This document shows positions 1 through 11,412 of a stretch of 64,000 bases of DNA, in pieces. Below the pieces are notes generated by a model. The model ran no database searches, was not told the DNA's origin, and saw only the letters and a program-made list of their open reading frames with translations. The first letter of the stretch is position 1; each line of letters opens with the position of its first letter. Source of the stretch: Astrocystis sublimbata (taxonomy: Eukaryota; Ascomycota; Sordariomycetes; Xylariales; Xylariaceae); assembly GCA_022453515.1 (NCBI GenBank), contig JAJNNY010000091.1, positions 53,230 through 117,229 of the forward strand, read 5' to 3'. A program made the translations under genes and the position numbers.

Positions 1-9
1 AACACCACT

Positions 10-1840
10 TCAAGTGGGCGTGGCAATCATCCCTATAGGAACAGGAACCGCACTATCCGACTTCTCGAACTCGCTCTCTATCTCCTCCAGCGACTTCCCC
101 TTGGTCTCCGGCATGAAGTAACACACGACCACGGCGAGCAGGGTCGAGAAGCCGTACAGGAAGTACGGCCCGCTGGGCGACGAGCGCAGGAAGACGGGCG
201 CCGAGAACGTGACGCCGAAGTTCACGGACCAGTTAGCCAGGAGTTCGAGAGAGGCGACCTTGGCGCGGATGTTGGTGGGGATGATTTCGACCGAGTAGAT
301 CTTGCCAACCTAATTAAATTCCAAGCCGTTAGCGCTGACGGCCCCAGTGAACAAGGTTAATGTACCAAAGATAGGAATTATGCGGATGGGTGTATGAGCA
401 ACTTACCACAGCCCATGACCACGAGAAGTTAGCCACGAACAGATACGTCAAGACAATGACAACCCATTGCGCAGCCGACGACTGCAGACGCACTACATTA
501 TCCTCAATCACCCCAAACCTGGCATACAGCGAGCCGATGACAATGAGACAGGCCGCCATCGCAGCACCGCCGTAGACGAGCGGCAGCCGCCGACCCCAGC
601 GATCGATCCAGATCTGCGCAGGGATGGTCGCGACTAACATGACGATGCCGCTGACGCCTGAGGCCAAGAATGTGGCGCTCGTCGATGATATGCCCGCTTG
701 CTGGAAGATGATGGGGGCGTAGTATAGCACCACGTCGATCTGCGGGTGGGTAAGTGGGTGGTCAGCAATTCAACTTATCTCATGTCGCACGAGTGTATGT
801 ATGTAAGCAGGTAGATAGGTAAGAAAGACTTTGCAAAGCTCATTATTGGCTCGGTAGGCATTAACCCGCTGACAAATGAAAGGGGGGTATTCGTGCGAGA
901 GATCCGACTTACACCGGTCAACTGCTGGAACGACATCAGGAACAACCCCAGCATCGTCCGCTTGATATACCGCCTCTGGAACATAGTCATAAACCCCTCC
1001 TGCTTCTGCTCCTGCTCTTGTCCTTCCCCAACAATCTCCAACCTCCCCTCCATCTCCGCCAACTCCTTCACCACCTTCTCCTCACTCCCCCTATACCGTC
1101 TCAGCACCTGCACCGCCTCCTCTCTCCTCCCCTTCCTCAACAACCACCTCGGCGACGACGGCGCGAAGAAAATCCCGCCTGCTAGCACCGCCGCAAACGC
1201 CGCCTGCACGATAAACGGCGTGCGCCACGCCAGACTGCCCTCAATACCCTGCGCGCCGAAAGAGATGAAATACCCCGCGGTAATCCCCAGCACAACATAT
1301 AGCTGCACCATGCACGCGGCCACGCCGCGGATCGACTGCGGCGCGAGCTCGACGAGATACACTGTCGCCACGGCGATGCACTGCCCGAAGCCGGCGCCCG
1401 AGACCAGCCGCGCGACGATCAGAGAGGGGAAGCTGGGGGAGGCGGCCGATAGCACGGTGCCGAGCAGGCTGAGGAGCGCGCCGGTTAGGATTCCGTAGCG
1501 CCGTGAGATGAGGTCGGATATGTGTCCGCTTGTTAGCGAGGAGGCGGCTGCGGCGAGCAGAATTGAGGATACGTAGATGCCTTGCTGTGTGCTGCTCAGG
1601 TCGCCGATCGAGGTTGCGAATTGCGGCATTACGGTTATGGGGCCGATTGAGCCTGGGGAGGAGACATTGGGTTTAGTGTTTGGTGTTTGGTGGCAATGGA
1701 CGGATGAGGGGTCTTGTGATGGATGGATGGTGTTGCGAATTACACTACACACCTGTGTCGAGGCCATACAGAAATCCGGCGAGCGAGATGTGCGAGGCCA
1801 CGACAAGCGTGCGCCTGTGGTGGCTCGGGAGAGCGAACAT
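10..1840 (-). CDS. MFS sugar transporter, four exons
   Basis: Predicted 486-aa plasma-membrane sugar:proton symporter of the major facilitator superfamily (sugar porter family). I read the exons on the minus strand as 1840-1753, 1652-913, 739-407 and 309-10, all with GT-AG introns that keep one frame (1461 nt including the stop). The short first exon encodes MFALPSHHRR and then a transmembrane segment ending YGLDTG; exon 2 continues with SIGPITVMPQF. Family landmarks are PRWLLRKGR after TM6, QQLTGIDVVLYYAP in TM7 (split by the intron at 740-912), and the C-terminal PETKGKSLEEIE. The family usually has 500-540 residues and 12 TM segments, so this copy is near full length. The substrate cannot be told from sequence. 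The next gene is about 3 kb away and divergent. The start at 1840 was chosen because it is the only ATG in frame with exon 1. Confidence 0.88.
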
Positions 1841-4805
1841 TTTTTCCGTCGTGAGTCCAATTTCCCTCTCCAACCCTTTCTTCCTTCACTCGACTGGTTG
1901 AATGGTTTGGTGGTGCGTTTGTTGTGATCAGATTAGAAGAATGCTGAAAGGATCCAGACGAGCGGGCGAGGAACGGCGGCGAGTCGGTGATGTGAAAAGT
2001 CCGGTGACCACTTTTTTCGTTTTCTTTTTCTGCTTCGCTTCAGATGTTGGTTGCAGGCCCCTCCCCCTCGCGGATATACGGAGTTGCATGTCGTCAATCC
2101 ATCCATCACCTAGGTGTTGTGTTAGCAGGTAGCTACCTAGTAATACTAACAACAACAAATGCCCCCAGGTAAAAAATCGTGCGTCAGGGGTTTTGTCAAG
2201 CCGATGTCCTGTCGGCAGCCCGAAGAGGGAAGTCTGTGCCCGAGCATGGCACGACGATTGATTATGTTACCCCGGCATATGCAGCGCTGGCGGACATCCC
2301 GCTGTTATTCCCGGACATCCCGGCTGCGACCACATCCAAGCGATCCGCGGCGCAGGTGCGGATCGCGCACGACATGCCGGTACAGGAACCGGTGCAGAAG
2401 CCGGGGAGGATAACCAGCAGGGGGGCAACTAAGTGACAAACACCCTTTTGGTGGAAGAAAACAAAAAGGTATCTTGACTAGAGTTGGAAAAGTGAAGCGA
2501 CGACGCTGGCGCTGGCGTAGACCCCGGAGTCTCTGAACCACGACTTGACTCCCCAGCCCTGAGTTGTTGACTCCTTCCTCTTAGTTACCGCAATCGGTAG
2601 TTGGCTAACTCGTTCCCCGGAATTAGGAAGACAGGGCACGACAGAGGTAAGCGGCGGGGACCCTGAAGTTACATTCCTTGAACCTCCTCTCCCCACGTGC
2701 ACGGGCACGGCACAGGGCGCTGCGCGCACCAATCAACTGGAGGAAGAGCGAGGCGTGTCTTCTGTTTGGCACGCGAAGCGAGAAGCAGTTGGTGTCTTAC
2801 AATGCTTCCTTTCTATAATTAGGTACTGTACAACTACAACTACAATTCCTATAACGCCGGACCGAAGTACCTAAGTGGTCAAGACCATCAAGCTGCAACG
2901 GCCATGGCTGGTTCCGATTATATAAGCACCCCTGCCTCTTGCCAGGGGGATGAGATGTGAGTATCGTAAAGTCTGTAAAAACTATTTGCAATAGTGGTCA
3001 TAAATTTACCGGTTCCGGACCTCCGAAGACGGCCGAGGAGAAATATGCTGGGCCGCAATCTTGCTTGATCTAAGAACTTAATTTGACCTGGACTGCTCGA
3101 AAAGAAGGGCTCAGTTTACTAATGCACCAGTGGGGGGAAGCGCCCATATGTAATCAGCCAACAGTCACGGTGACTCTTTTTTACTAATCGTAGATAGGTA
3201 GAGTATTACTGCAGCAAAGGGCATCTGAGGGATGTTCTGTCAAGCTTGTCTTGCATGTCCGAGCAAGTTTACTGACGCACCATATATGATCTATCACGGT
3301 TCGCTGGCGGCTCGGTACGGAAATATCTACGAGCCGCCACTGACAGGGTATATATAATACTTGATTCCTAGTCCTAAATAGCAAAATGAGAGTTCTCTCC
3401 CTTGTACAATAACAAAAGTCATTTACTGGACTTCCAGCAAGCAGTGTGAATTGCGACATAATCGCCAGTTGCGGCTGGTTCCGAGATGTAACCAATGCAC
3501 ATCACGCTACCCAGATGCATATGTCAATGAGAAGCTGGGCAGGGGTTCGAATTCATCAAGATGGTAAGTTTACGTAAGATTAACTGGCCCTGCTATCTGC
3601 TAGTAGGTAGTATTGCTGGCCGATACGCGCCATGCAGGTACTCCTTGAGTGATGAAACATCATCACAAGAGAGTCACTAGATTCCGGATGCCTCGCGTTA
3701 AGGTTACGAGTTACCGGTGGTTTATTATTCCCCGGGGTATTACGGGTAACTTATGTGATTATCCTTACATTTTAGCTAGGTAAATACTAGATCGAATACA
3801 ACGTGGCTACCGAACATTATGGCGTTGACCAATAGTATTAGTGACGTCCTGTACAACCACTGCGTCGCTGGTGTAGAAAGGACAATGAAACGATCAGCAA
3901 TCCTTGGTACGTAGACTGGAGCCATGTCTTAATCAGGGGTAATGACCCTCTTCGACTCAGAGTTACGCAGTCTTGGTTTCGGACATGAAAAACTACTTTT
4001 CAACCTGTGTCCTCAACCGCTTCACGAACCCGGAGGAGGTATTACATACCTTGTAATCATGCTTCATGCTACAGCTCTTAGTAAGCCGTTTCGAAGAACA
4101 CTCCAGTGGAGTTTCCAGCTTCGATTTTCTGCCGGGGCCAAGAGGCGTTTCGCGCGGCGTAGATGGCGTCCGCCGTCCGCGATTCATATCCGAGTGGCTC
4201 GTCTTTAATGGTCGTTTACAGGGGGCTGGATTCAAGGGGGGTGGCTTTCACCGACTTTCAACTTGTCTGGACAGCGAATATCTTGACAAATCTTTTAATG
4301 CCGGTTGAAGTGAGACATGGAAATGACTACGGTATGCATAGTAAAAAGCTTCTCTAAATCTATCGACAAACAACTGCCGGGTGTGGGTGTCACAGCATGA
4401 TTAGACACAGTCATACTAAGGTGTGTGTGTGTGCGCTGCCTATCTACCTAGGTGTGTATAGTACTTGTGTTTGCCTATAATTAATCAGGTCTCAAATCTT
4501 AATTATCCAGCACGTACGGCGAACAATGTTTTCATTCAACGTGCCTTCATTCGTAAAATTTCGCCGTCAATAGTGACTCATCTTACCAAACCTTGCCCTA
4601 TCCGCGAATACTTCAAGACTTGAGCCTTGCTTTGCTCTTTGCAGTATCCGCTCTCTATTCAAAGCGGAAACAACTATCAAGTATCTATTCGGCACTGGCA
4701 AATTGGAAATCAGGATGGATCTCAAAGCTTGTGCGCTTGGGCTTCGAGGTCAGTCAGAGACTGCTTATTACTTGATACATCAGCTCTACTACTAACTAGG
4801 TAAAT
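1841..4805. other. intergenic, no supported gene
   Basis: About 3 kb between the divergent sugar transporter and the TauD-HAD gene. It contains only short open frames. The best, 2179-2436 (+), has no recognisable family and no ATG at its head. Pyrimidine-rich DNA upstream of 1840 is probably the transporter promoter. The palindrome ACCTAGGT occurs at 2108-2115 and 4446-4453. I see no RNA gene or transposon. Confidence 0.5.
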
Positions 4806-6330
4806 ATGACAGCACCCACATTCATCGAGCCGCACCATTCTCAAGAAATTTGGGAGACCCTATATAGAGACGGTGTTGTATTCATACAAAATTGCAACGA
4901 GGAGAGTCTCGTTCACGTATCCAAGAGTTTAGGTGTACCCGTCGGACCCAGGAACGCAAAGTCAGAGGGGTCCTTCGTCAGTAATATCAGATGTGCACCT
5001 GACCTGGTAGGAAAGGGGTACAGCTCTGAAGGTAGCTATGACTGCCAATTGCCACCGACATAGCCTCTTTGTTACTAACAAACCCATAGAACTATTCTTC
5101 CACACAGATCGAAGCGGCTGGGATCTACCACCCCGTATCCTCGCCACAACAGTAGCAAAGCCAGCTACCTCAGGCGGCGAGTCGCTCTTCGTAGACGGCG
5201 AAAAGGTGTTGAAGTATCTTCGGGTGCACGAGCCCCTGTTATATACCCTCGTGACCTCGCCACAGTACTCAAGCTTCAAGGCCGACGATGGAACATTCAT
5301 ACCCCGCGCCATGATCGACGAGGCAAGAGGGATCCTCCGCTTCCGCTTCGATGACGGCATCCAGCTCTCGGCGACGTTTATTGAGAATTTCTCGCGGCTG
5401 AAAGCTATCATCTACGAACATGCCTTTGGCGTCGCGCTGAAGCCGGGACAGGGCTATATCGTGGACAACCATCGGTTTCTGCACGGAAGGACGGCCTTCA
5501 CGGGGGAAAGGGCGATTCTTCGAGTCCTTGCCTATCCCCATAGGCACGCTGCCGGTAGTGAAGACTATTATGGCCCTGGCATACCGAAGAAGTTCGTACT
5601 GTTCGATATCGATGGCACGCTTTGCCGCGCTGAAGCGCTGAGTATCGACGCATTTTACAAGTGTCTGAGCGACGTCGCCGGTATCGAGATCACCGAAGAG
5701 AACACGAAGGTCAATCTGCACGGCCAGACGGACCTCTCGCTGGTGCGGGATATCCTGGAGTATCACGGCGTCAGCAAAGATTGTATCGGCTCCCTGACGC
5801 AGAGGTTTCTGTCAGCACATCCCTCGTATATAAGAGAGTCTGCAAAGAAGGGGTTCAAATCAGAGCCTTGTCCCGGCGCTTCAGACATGCTGAGCTGGCT
5901 TGGCAGTATTCAGAAAGAAGACCCAACGATGCGAGGATCCATGGGACTGCTGACAGGTAACTCGAAGCCGGCAGCACTGCTCAAGATCACCGAGGCCGGT
6001 CTTCCTGTCGACTTCTTCGATCTCGGGTTCTCCTCATTCGGCGATGCGTGTCCGTCCCGTGCCGCCCTCTTCCATGACTCGCTCAGGGGTATCGAGACCA
6101 AGTATTGCTTCCCACTCAATTCCGAGGATGTGCTGCTCATTGGTGATACTCCGCTCGACATTGATTGCGCGAAGAAAGCTGGGTGCAGAGTTCTTGCTGT
6201 TACAACGGGGAATTACGATGCCGTGGCGCTCGAGAGTCATGGGCCTGATTTTCTGTGCAATAGCCTACCTGAGGGGAAACAGTTCTTGGGAAAGTTTTTA
6301 GAAGTTTCACTGTACCAGTCGCTTACTTGA
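4806..6330 (+). CDS. TauD/TfdA-type Fe(II)/2-oxoglutarate dioxygenase fused to a HAD-superfamily phosphatase
   Basis: Predicted 488-aa bifunctional protein. Exons are 4806-5031 and 5090-6330, with a 58-nt intron containing ACTAAC before CATAG. Residues of about 1-235 are TauD-like: the iron facial triad is H80-T-D82 and H207 (in LHGR), and R220 sits 13 residues after H207, where the 2-oxoglutarate-binding arginine lies. From about residue 242 a HAD phosphatase begins: motif I DIDGT (D248, D250), motif II LLTGN (T364), motif IV GDTPLDID (D428, D432). A motif III basic residue is probably the Arg of CPSRAALF rather than Lys. Both catalytic sets look intact, so the protein should both oxidise a small molecule and remove a phosphate or related group. 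The substrate is unknown; phosphoglycolate-phosphatase-like is the nearest HAD type. It converges on the MFS gene at 6696-8503. Confidence 0.85.
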
Positions 6331-6695
6331 ATCTCCGATGAATTGAAAGAATGCTCCGTTGCTCGCAATACAAATCTGAGTCTCACACAAATCTTACTGG
6401 CTTGTCTCGGGTTTCATGTTATGATTTGCCAAAAGTAGACAAATCGTATCGTTCTCGGGCCTTTTCTGTGTGACTGCTTCAGTAGGTTGTAGCATTAAGA
6501 CACAAATAAACTATCCTTTTATTTTACGCTCAAGTCTGACAGAATAATCAGGTCTTGCTTGACAAGATTCTCGATTGGGAATCACCATAGTTGAAAACAT
6601 AGGCCGGCCGTCCGGCTTGCCCTCCCAAACCGCCCATGCAAGGTCAACAGCACCGGCGCTAATAGGTCAAATACACAACATTTCCCAAATATTCA
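6331..6695. other. convergent intergenic region
   Basis: The 3' ends of the TauD-HAD gene (+) and the MFS gene (-) face each other across 365 bp. The region is AT-rich and has an AATAAA-like sequence near 6506, which would suit polyadenylation. No gene seen. Confidence 0.5.
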
Positions 6696-8503
6696 CTATT
6701 TGTCCCGCTTGCCGAAATATTGCAGCGCCCAGAACAACGGCAGATTCATAAAGACTATCACCGCAAAGACAATAAAGCACCATCCAAGCCCGACGGCTTC
6801 GGCCAATGGCTCCACCACAGCTGTCGCAGCGGCGGCAAGTAGACATCGCACAATACTAGAAGCGCCCTGAGCTGTAGCTGAGCGGTCCGCATTGAGGTCT
6901 GTGAGCAACGTAGATGTCATCTGTGATTGGTCAGAATTTGTTGTAGCATGGGCGCCCACGAACTGGTGGGGGTGGGGTACCATACCGTGAATGTGCTAGC
7001 TGTGGTAATGCCTGTTAGGAATTGCAAAATGAGCATGACGGAGATATGCTTTAGATACATTAGCCTGTGAGATTCTCTAATGATGGTTGACGGGCAATTG
7101 AACGCACCGCTTTCGTCGCAAGGGCCCAACCATACCCGATGGTGCCGACAGCTGTAACTGAGACCAAGAGGTAAAATCCCTTGAGTCTGTGATTGATCAA
7201 GCTTGCGTTAGACAAGTGCTCTTGAAGAATCCCGTCTGCATCTTCAGGAAGCTGCTTTTTCGCCTTGCGATAGTTGCGATCTAAAAACCGTCCTAGTCTG
7301 AAGTCAGCGAAGTCAACCAACCCCTGAGATGTTTGATCATGTTTTACCGGTCATGTAAGACCCTATGCCACCTGCGATGCCGGATGGAAGGTAGATTAGA
7401 CCGCCATCTAGGTAATTCAATCGGTATATCTGCAAAGCTTGCGCGCCGAGACTAGTCTGTAGAGTCTGCTTCACGGCATAGGTGATAGCATACATGATGA
7501 CCACCATCAGCGAGTCCCGATTTCTCAAGATAGGGAGACAAGCAAGTGGGTTGGGGTAGTACCGCTCCGGGCTTTTCATCTCAATCCTAGACTTCTTGAT
7601 TGCGGGGCTTTGCAGCATGTAAGGTATGCTCAAGTATATGCCGCGACATCTTCCGCTGCCGTTCCCGACGATTTTCCGTTGAGTCTCGGGTAGGAAAAGC
7701 AAGATAACCACCATGTGCGTGCCTTAGAGAATGGCGAGGAACCAGAAAATCCATCGCCAGCTCAGTGTCTGTGTGAGGCTTCCGCCGATGACGGGGCCCA
7801 GACTCGGTGCTATATCGGTACTTTGGAAGCAGTTAGTCAGAATGCATCGAAGGCATATTTTGGAGAGACAAGGCGTACAGCAGCAGTAGTATACCAACAA
7901 ATCCTCCACGCTCTTCCTTTTGCGTGATGTCGGCGATAATGCCGTAGGCAGCGCCAATCAGACCTAAGAACGCGCATGTGAGAACATGCTCTCGACAATG
8001 GTGCCATTTCACTTACCGGAAGCCCCAGCACTCTGCAGACCTCTCAACACCAACAGTGCCGGGTAACTGGTCTGAATAGCCATGCCAATGTTTGCCCCTA
8101 GCAAAAGGAGGAACATGAGCAGGTACACAGGCCGTCGCCCGCCTTGGTCAGCCAGGTCGCCCATGAATGCCGGCGCGATAGCCGCCACGATCAGGTAGGT
8201 TGTTACGGTCAAGTTGATGAGCGCTACCGAGACATGAAGGTCTTTCACCATTGGTACGAGGGCGGGGTAGTAGATGTAGCTGCTCAGAGTGGAAAACATG
8301 GCGGCAAAGGATGACTGTAGATTGATTGATCGCTTCTGCCATGGCGTGAAGACTGTGTACGGCGCATCGCTATCTTCGGTGTTAGATGCAGTGGGTTCGA
8401 TCTTGTCTGAGCAGGTCTTCATGAGTTCTTCGTCATCTTCTCGACGTTCAGATTGCCCCTCTCGATGAGGGGTCGCAGGTTCGTGGCTGTTGTTAATTTC
8501 CAT
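6696..8503 (-). pseudogene. DHA1-type MFS drug/metabolite exporter with an in-frame stop codon
   Basis: Six exons on the minus strand (8503-8017, 7963-7879, 7820-7348, 7292-7108, 7048-6986, 6920-6696) with GT-AG introns of 53-65 nt give one frame of 1518 nt, i.e. 505 codons plus stop. Codon 223 is TAA (top-strand 7724-7726) in exon 3, between IFWFLAIL and GTHMVVILLFLPETQ, where relatives continue without a break. The rest matches a fungal proton antiporter of the DHA1 group: a hydrophilic N-terminus of about 60 residues, GDLADQGGRRPVY in loop 2-3, [10 protein letters not shown] in TM5, PETQRKIVGNGS after TM6, and the conserved LLTDL..DRSATAQ before TM11. No intron can remove the TAA. It is therefore a young pseudogene, a truncated half-transporter, or a sequencing error. 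Location next to the dioxygenase and kinase suggests an export role when intact. Confidence 0.82.
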
Positions 8504-9132
8504 GATTTAAAATGTCGATATAAAGGGCTTTTGTTCTAAAAAGAGTTTGAAAGAAGAAAGTCGTCGAGGTTAGAGATATAAAGGCAATTGTCAAGGGATC
8601 GGCGGCAATGGCAATGGCAATGGCAACTTGGGGCAATGCAACCCCGGCCGCGGAGCTGCATGCAAGTCAACCAACAATAAACGACCGTGGGGAACGGTTA
8701 CACTCAGAACTTTTGAATCCTAGCTTGATCCAGAAATTGTCGTCGTACGGTTTGATAGTAGCTATCATGTGTACTTGTATTGCCGGTGGGATTGATTAGT
8801 ATCCCACGAAAGCCCAATCAAGGCCTACCACCAAGGACCTCTTGGCATTCACAGCACTCTCCCAGCATCCATACAAGTTTTCAATTCATTCATGTTTAAA
8901 GGTTTCGACGTCGTGCCCAGGCTCCTAAAATTTCCTAATAGTGCGTCTTAGTTGCCTGCCAACCTTGCTTACTATCCCCTTGATTCGAGACGTGAAATGC
9001 CGATGTATGAAAGATGGTCGCACTAAATCAACATGCTCCTCTGCCTTGTGCCGCTCTCGAAGAATTCGAACATTTCCAACCCAACTCAACTAATTATTAG
9101 CATATTGCCTAGCACTTTTCGTCATGCAGCGC
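8504..9132. other. intergenic region upstream of the MFS exporter
   Basis: 629 bp that should hold the promoter of the minus-strand exporter (near 8504-8700) and the 3' end of the kinase gene. It includes a short tandem AATGGC repeat at about 8606-8628. No gene seen. Confidence 0.45.
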
Positions 9133-10304
9133 TTACAGATCTCTTAGTGTTGAATCGTTAGGATACACACTTGCAAGACATGCCTGGTGGCGTATCATGT
9201 ACATCATGACACGAGAGTCGGCATCCGATTGAGGCTCAGAACGCGGGATATGTTGCCAATATTCGTCGATATAGGCTTTCCCGAGAGGGTAACGAGGATT
9301 TGCCAGTAGACCAAGTTCCACTGCTTGGATGAGCGGCGTCTCGTCACATAGCATTATGATTTAAGGTACAATAAACTTACTCTCATTGTGCCCCCATAGA
9401 GCGTTGGCATCAAAAATACACACCGTCTCGTTGTCGTCCTTGAACTTCACGTTGCCAGGCCAAAGGTCTGTATGCAACAGGGTTGGTCGAATTCGATGGC
9501 TGCCGCTTTCGAGTGGTCGGATGTAACGAGGGATAGCTTCGTTCAGATAATAGTCTACCAATTGGTCCTCATCCTGGGTTCGTGTGCCGCGCTCTCGGGC
9601 CTCGCATGTAAATACATTCGTCATGTGTTGTTTCCACCATGACGTCCAAGATAGATCCCAGCATTTAGGGATCGGCAAGTGAGCAAACTTTGTATCGATG
9701 CCGAACCCGAACATCCCACTTGGTGAATTCCCGGCGGATCTTCTATGGAGGGTCGCAATGGTCTGTATGAACGGTTTCGGGCCCGGAAGCTTGTCAGCAT
9801 CCATTTCAACAAATTCCATCAGATATGAATGCCGGTCTGGATCCGATTCGTGTGTGACCAGTGCCATTGGCGGGGGTACATTCTGCGGAATAAAGCGATA
9901 GAGGCTACTTTCCGACTCGTAGTGAGCTCTCATGAGCTCAAATCCATGTTGTCCTGTGCTTGACTAGACGTGCGTGTAATTAGTGTATTAGCACAACTGA
10001 GCGCCAAGACGAATCATTGAACAACTCTGATGCTACTTTAGCAATAATCGACGTCTCTAATTATATCATACAGACCGTGAAAAGGTGTGGCGCTTGCTAT
10101 AGATTTACCTTTTGAAAGAATCGTGCCAAGTGGCCATTCTGCAGCCGGACCTCAGTCTTCGCTGTATCGCAATTCTCACTGAGGGGCAGAGGAATGACAC
10201 TAATGACCTCGCATGCTTGTGGCAATCCTAGAATCAATTAGATACGAGGTAATGATGATGAAGCCGGGTGTTCGCCTACGCGAGATAAGGGCGTTATCGA
10301 GCAT
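9133..10304 (-). CDS. fructosamine-3-kinase family protein (small-molecule kinase), four exons
   Basis: Predicted 304-aa kinase of the fructosamine/ketosamine kinase family (protein-kinase-like fold). Exons on the minus strand are 10304-10280, 10227-10109, 9963-9381 and 9320-9133; introns are 52, 145 and 60 nt, all GT-AG, and total coding length is 915 nt. Landmarks: LPQACEVISVI near the N-terminus, FFQK followed by ELMRAHYES (nucleotide-binding lobe), the catalytic loop HTDLWPGN, then IFDAN and a GHNE motif typical of this family. Length matches the family (about 290-310 aa). Classical members phosphorylate the sugar moiety of glycated amines at O-3; many fungal members have unknown substrates. 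It lies just upstream of the exporter gene in the same direction, 629 bp apart. The tiny first exon (8 codons) rests on splice signals and is the least certain part. Confidence 0.85.
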
Positions 10305-11412
10305 TGTAATCGAAGCGTATTGTGTTCAGGCCATGAATCATAGCATAGAAGGAAAAATGAGAACACATGAGAGGCATCTCGAGGCCAAAGGCAGACTTCA
10401 TGTTTTACAACTGCTGGGCTGTTTAATTTCTTGCGTGGTATCACCAGCTTAGCCAATCTTATTCCTGTGTTGAGCAAGTGCCCAGTATGTCGGTAGATTT
10501 GGTAGTACCTAAAAACTTGGAGATGGAGACCTAATTGTGACTGTGCTATTGGTACTACGAAACTGAGGGTGGCATAGACGGGTCTCTGTTCTGTACACAA
10601 AGAAGTTGCAGAGAGATGACCGAAGGTGGCTACCTACTACCAGTCAGGCACTGCGGAACGGGCTAAATACCAGGTACCTCTCTGGCTACCTCCTAGGCCA
10701 TTCGTTGTAGTGGTGCGATTGATCTACAACAAGCACATCTGACGCTTGTCCGCCGAGCTAACGATAATTGGTGAGGCGTGACGTCTTGGCGAACCTCGTT
10801 CAAAATGTTGATTGCCTTAAACCTCCGCACAGCAAACTTTAAGTGACTCCTTATTGCTATTTTATCCCATGTGCACAAAACGGAAAAGCGAACTCTATTC
10901 GGTGCTCATTACCGTTCCTAATTAAGACCAGGTCTCTGCAATTGCTCCTCTCCACATTCATGTCGAGTCTAACGGCCAACACTTCAGCATCAGGGTATCG
11001 TTAACACGATGTTGGTTGTTCACCCCTGTCGGGTAGATGCAGTTTTCATGAGGGGCAAGTGGGAGAAGGATCCATCAAAATGCGACTCTACGTCGCAATC
11101 TGTATGCGCGATGGGCTTTTAGGTAGCAATTGGTCTGCATGAACTAGTTGTCGACGGGTCTAGCGGCGGCAGCAATTCAAGCACTCCGGCTTCGCAATGA
11201 TGGTAACGCTGGAATGTCGCCTATTCTGTCCAGTCTGGCTCACAGTCGATCTGGACGGATAGATAGGCGTATTGGAAAATGTGTAATCGCAATTGACACA
11301 GCGATCCCTACTCAGGCACTCCAACCACGCTCATTTGCGAAGGTGGCCGTGCAGGCTGCCGGGGCGTCCGTCGATGATGCTCCCCGCGACCGCATCTTCT
11401 AGCCTCAGAATA
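10305..11412. other. intergenic region between divergent kinase and NLR genes
   Basis: 1.1 kb between the starts of two divergently transcribed genes, presumably holding both promoters. Only short frames without recognisable homology. The frame of the NLR first exon is open back to about 11293, with further ATGs at 11374 and 11377, so the NLR start may lie slightly upstream. Confidence 0.45.

Noticed and set aside
2179..2436. 85-codon open frame upstream of the sugar transporter, preceded by an intron-like ACTAAC...CAG
   Set aside because: No ATG at its head, no recognisable family, and a competing frame on the same strand; not enough to call a gene.
3535..3565. tRNA B-box-like GGGTTCGAATTC
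   Set aside because: No cloverleaf or A-box could be built around it.
4593..4775. Upstream exon for the TauD-HAD gene (CTAACTAG just before the ATG resembles an acceptor)
   Set aside because: The frame does not add recognisable TauD sequence and the ATG at 4806 gives a domain of normal length.
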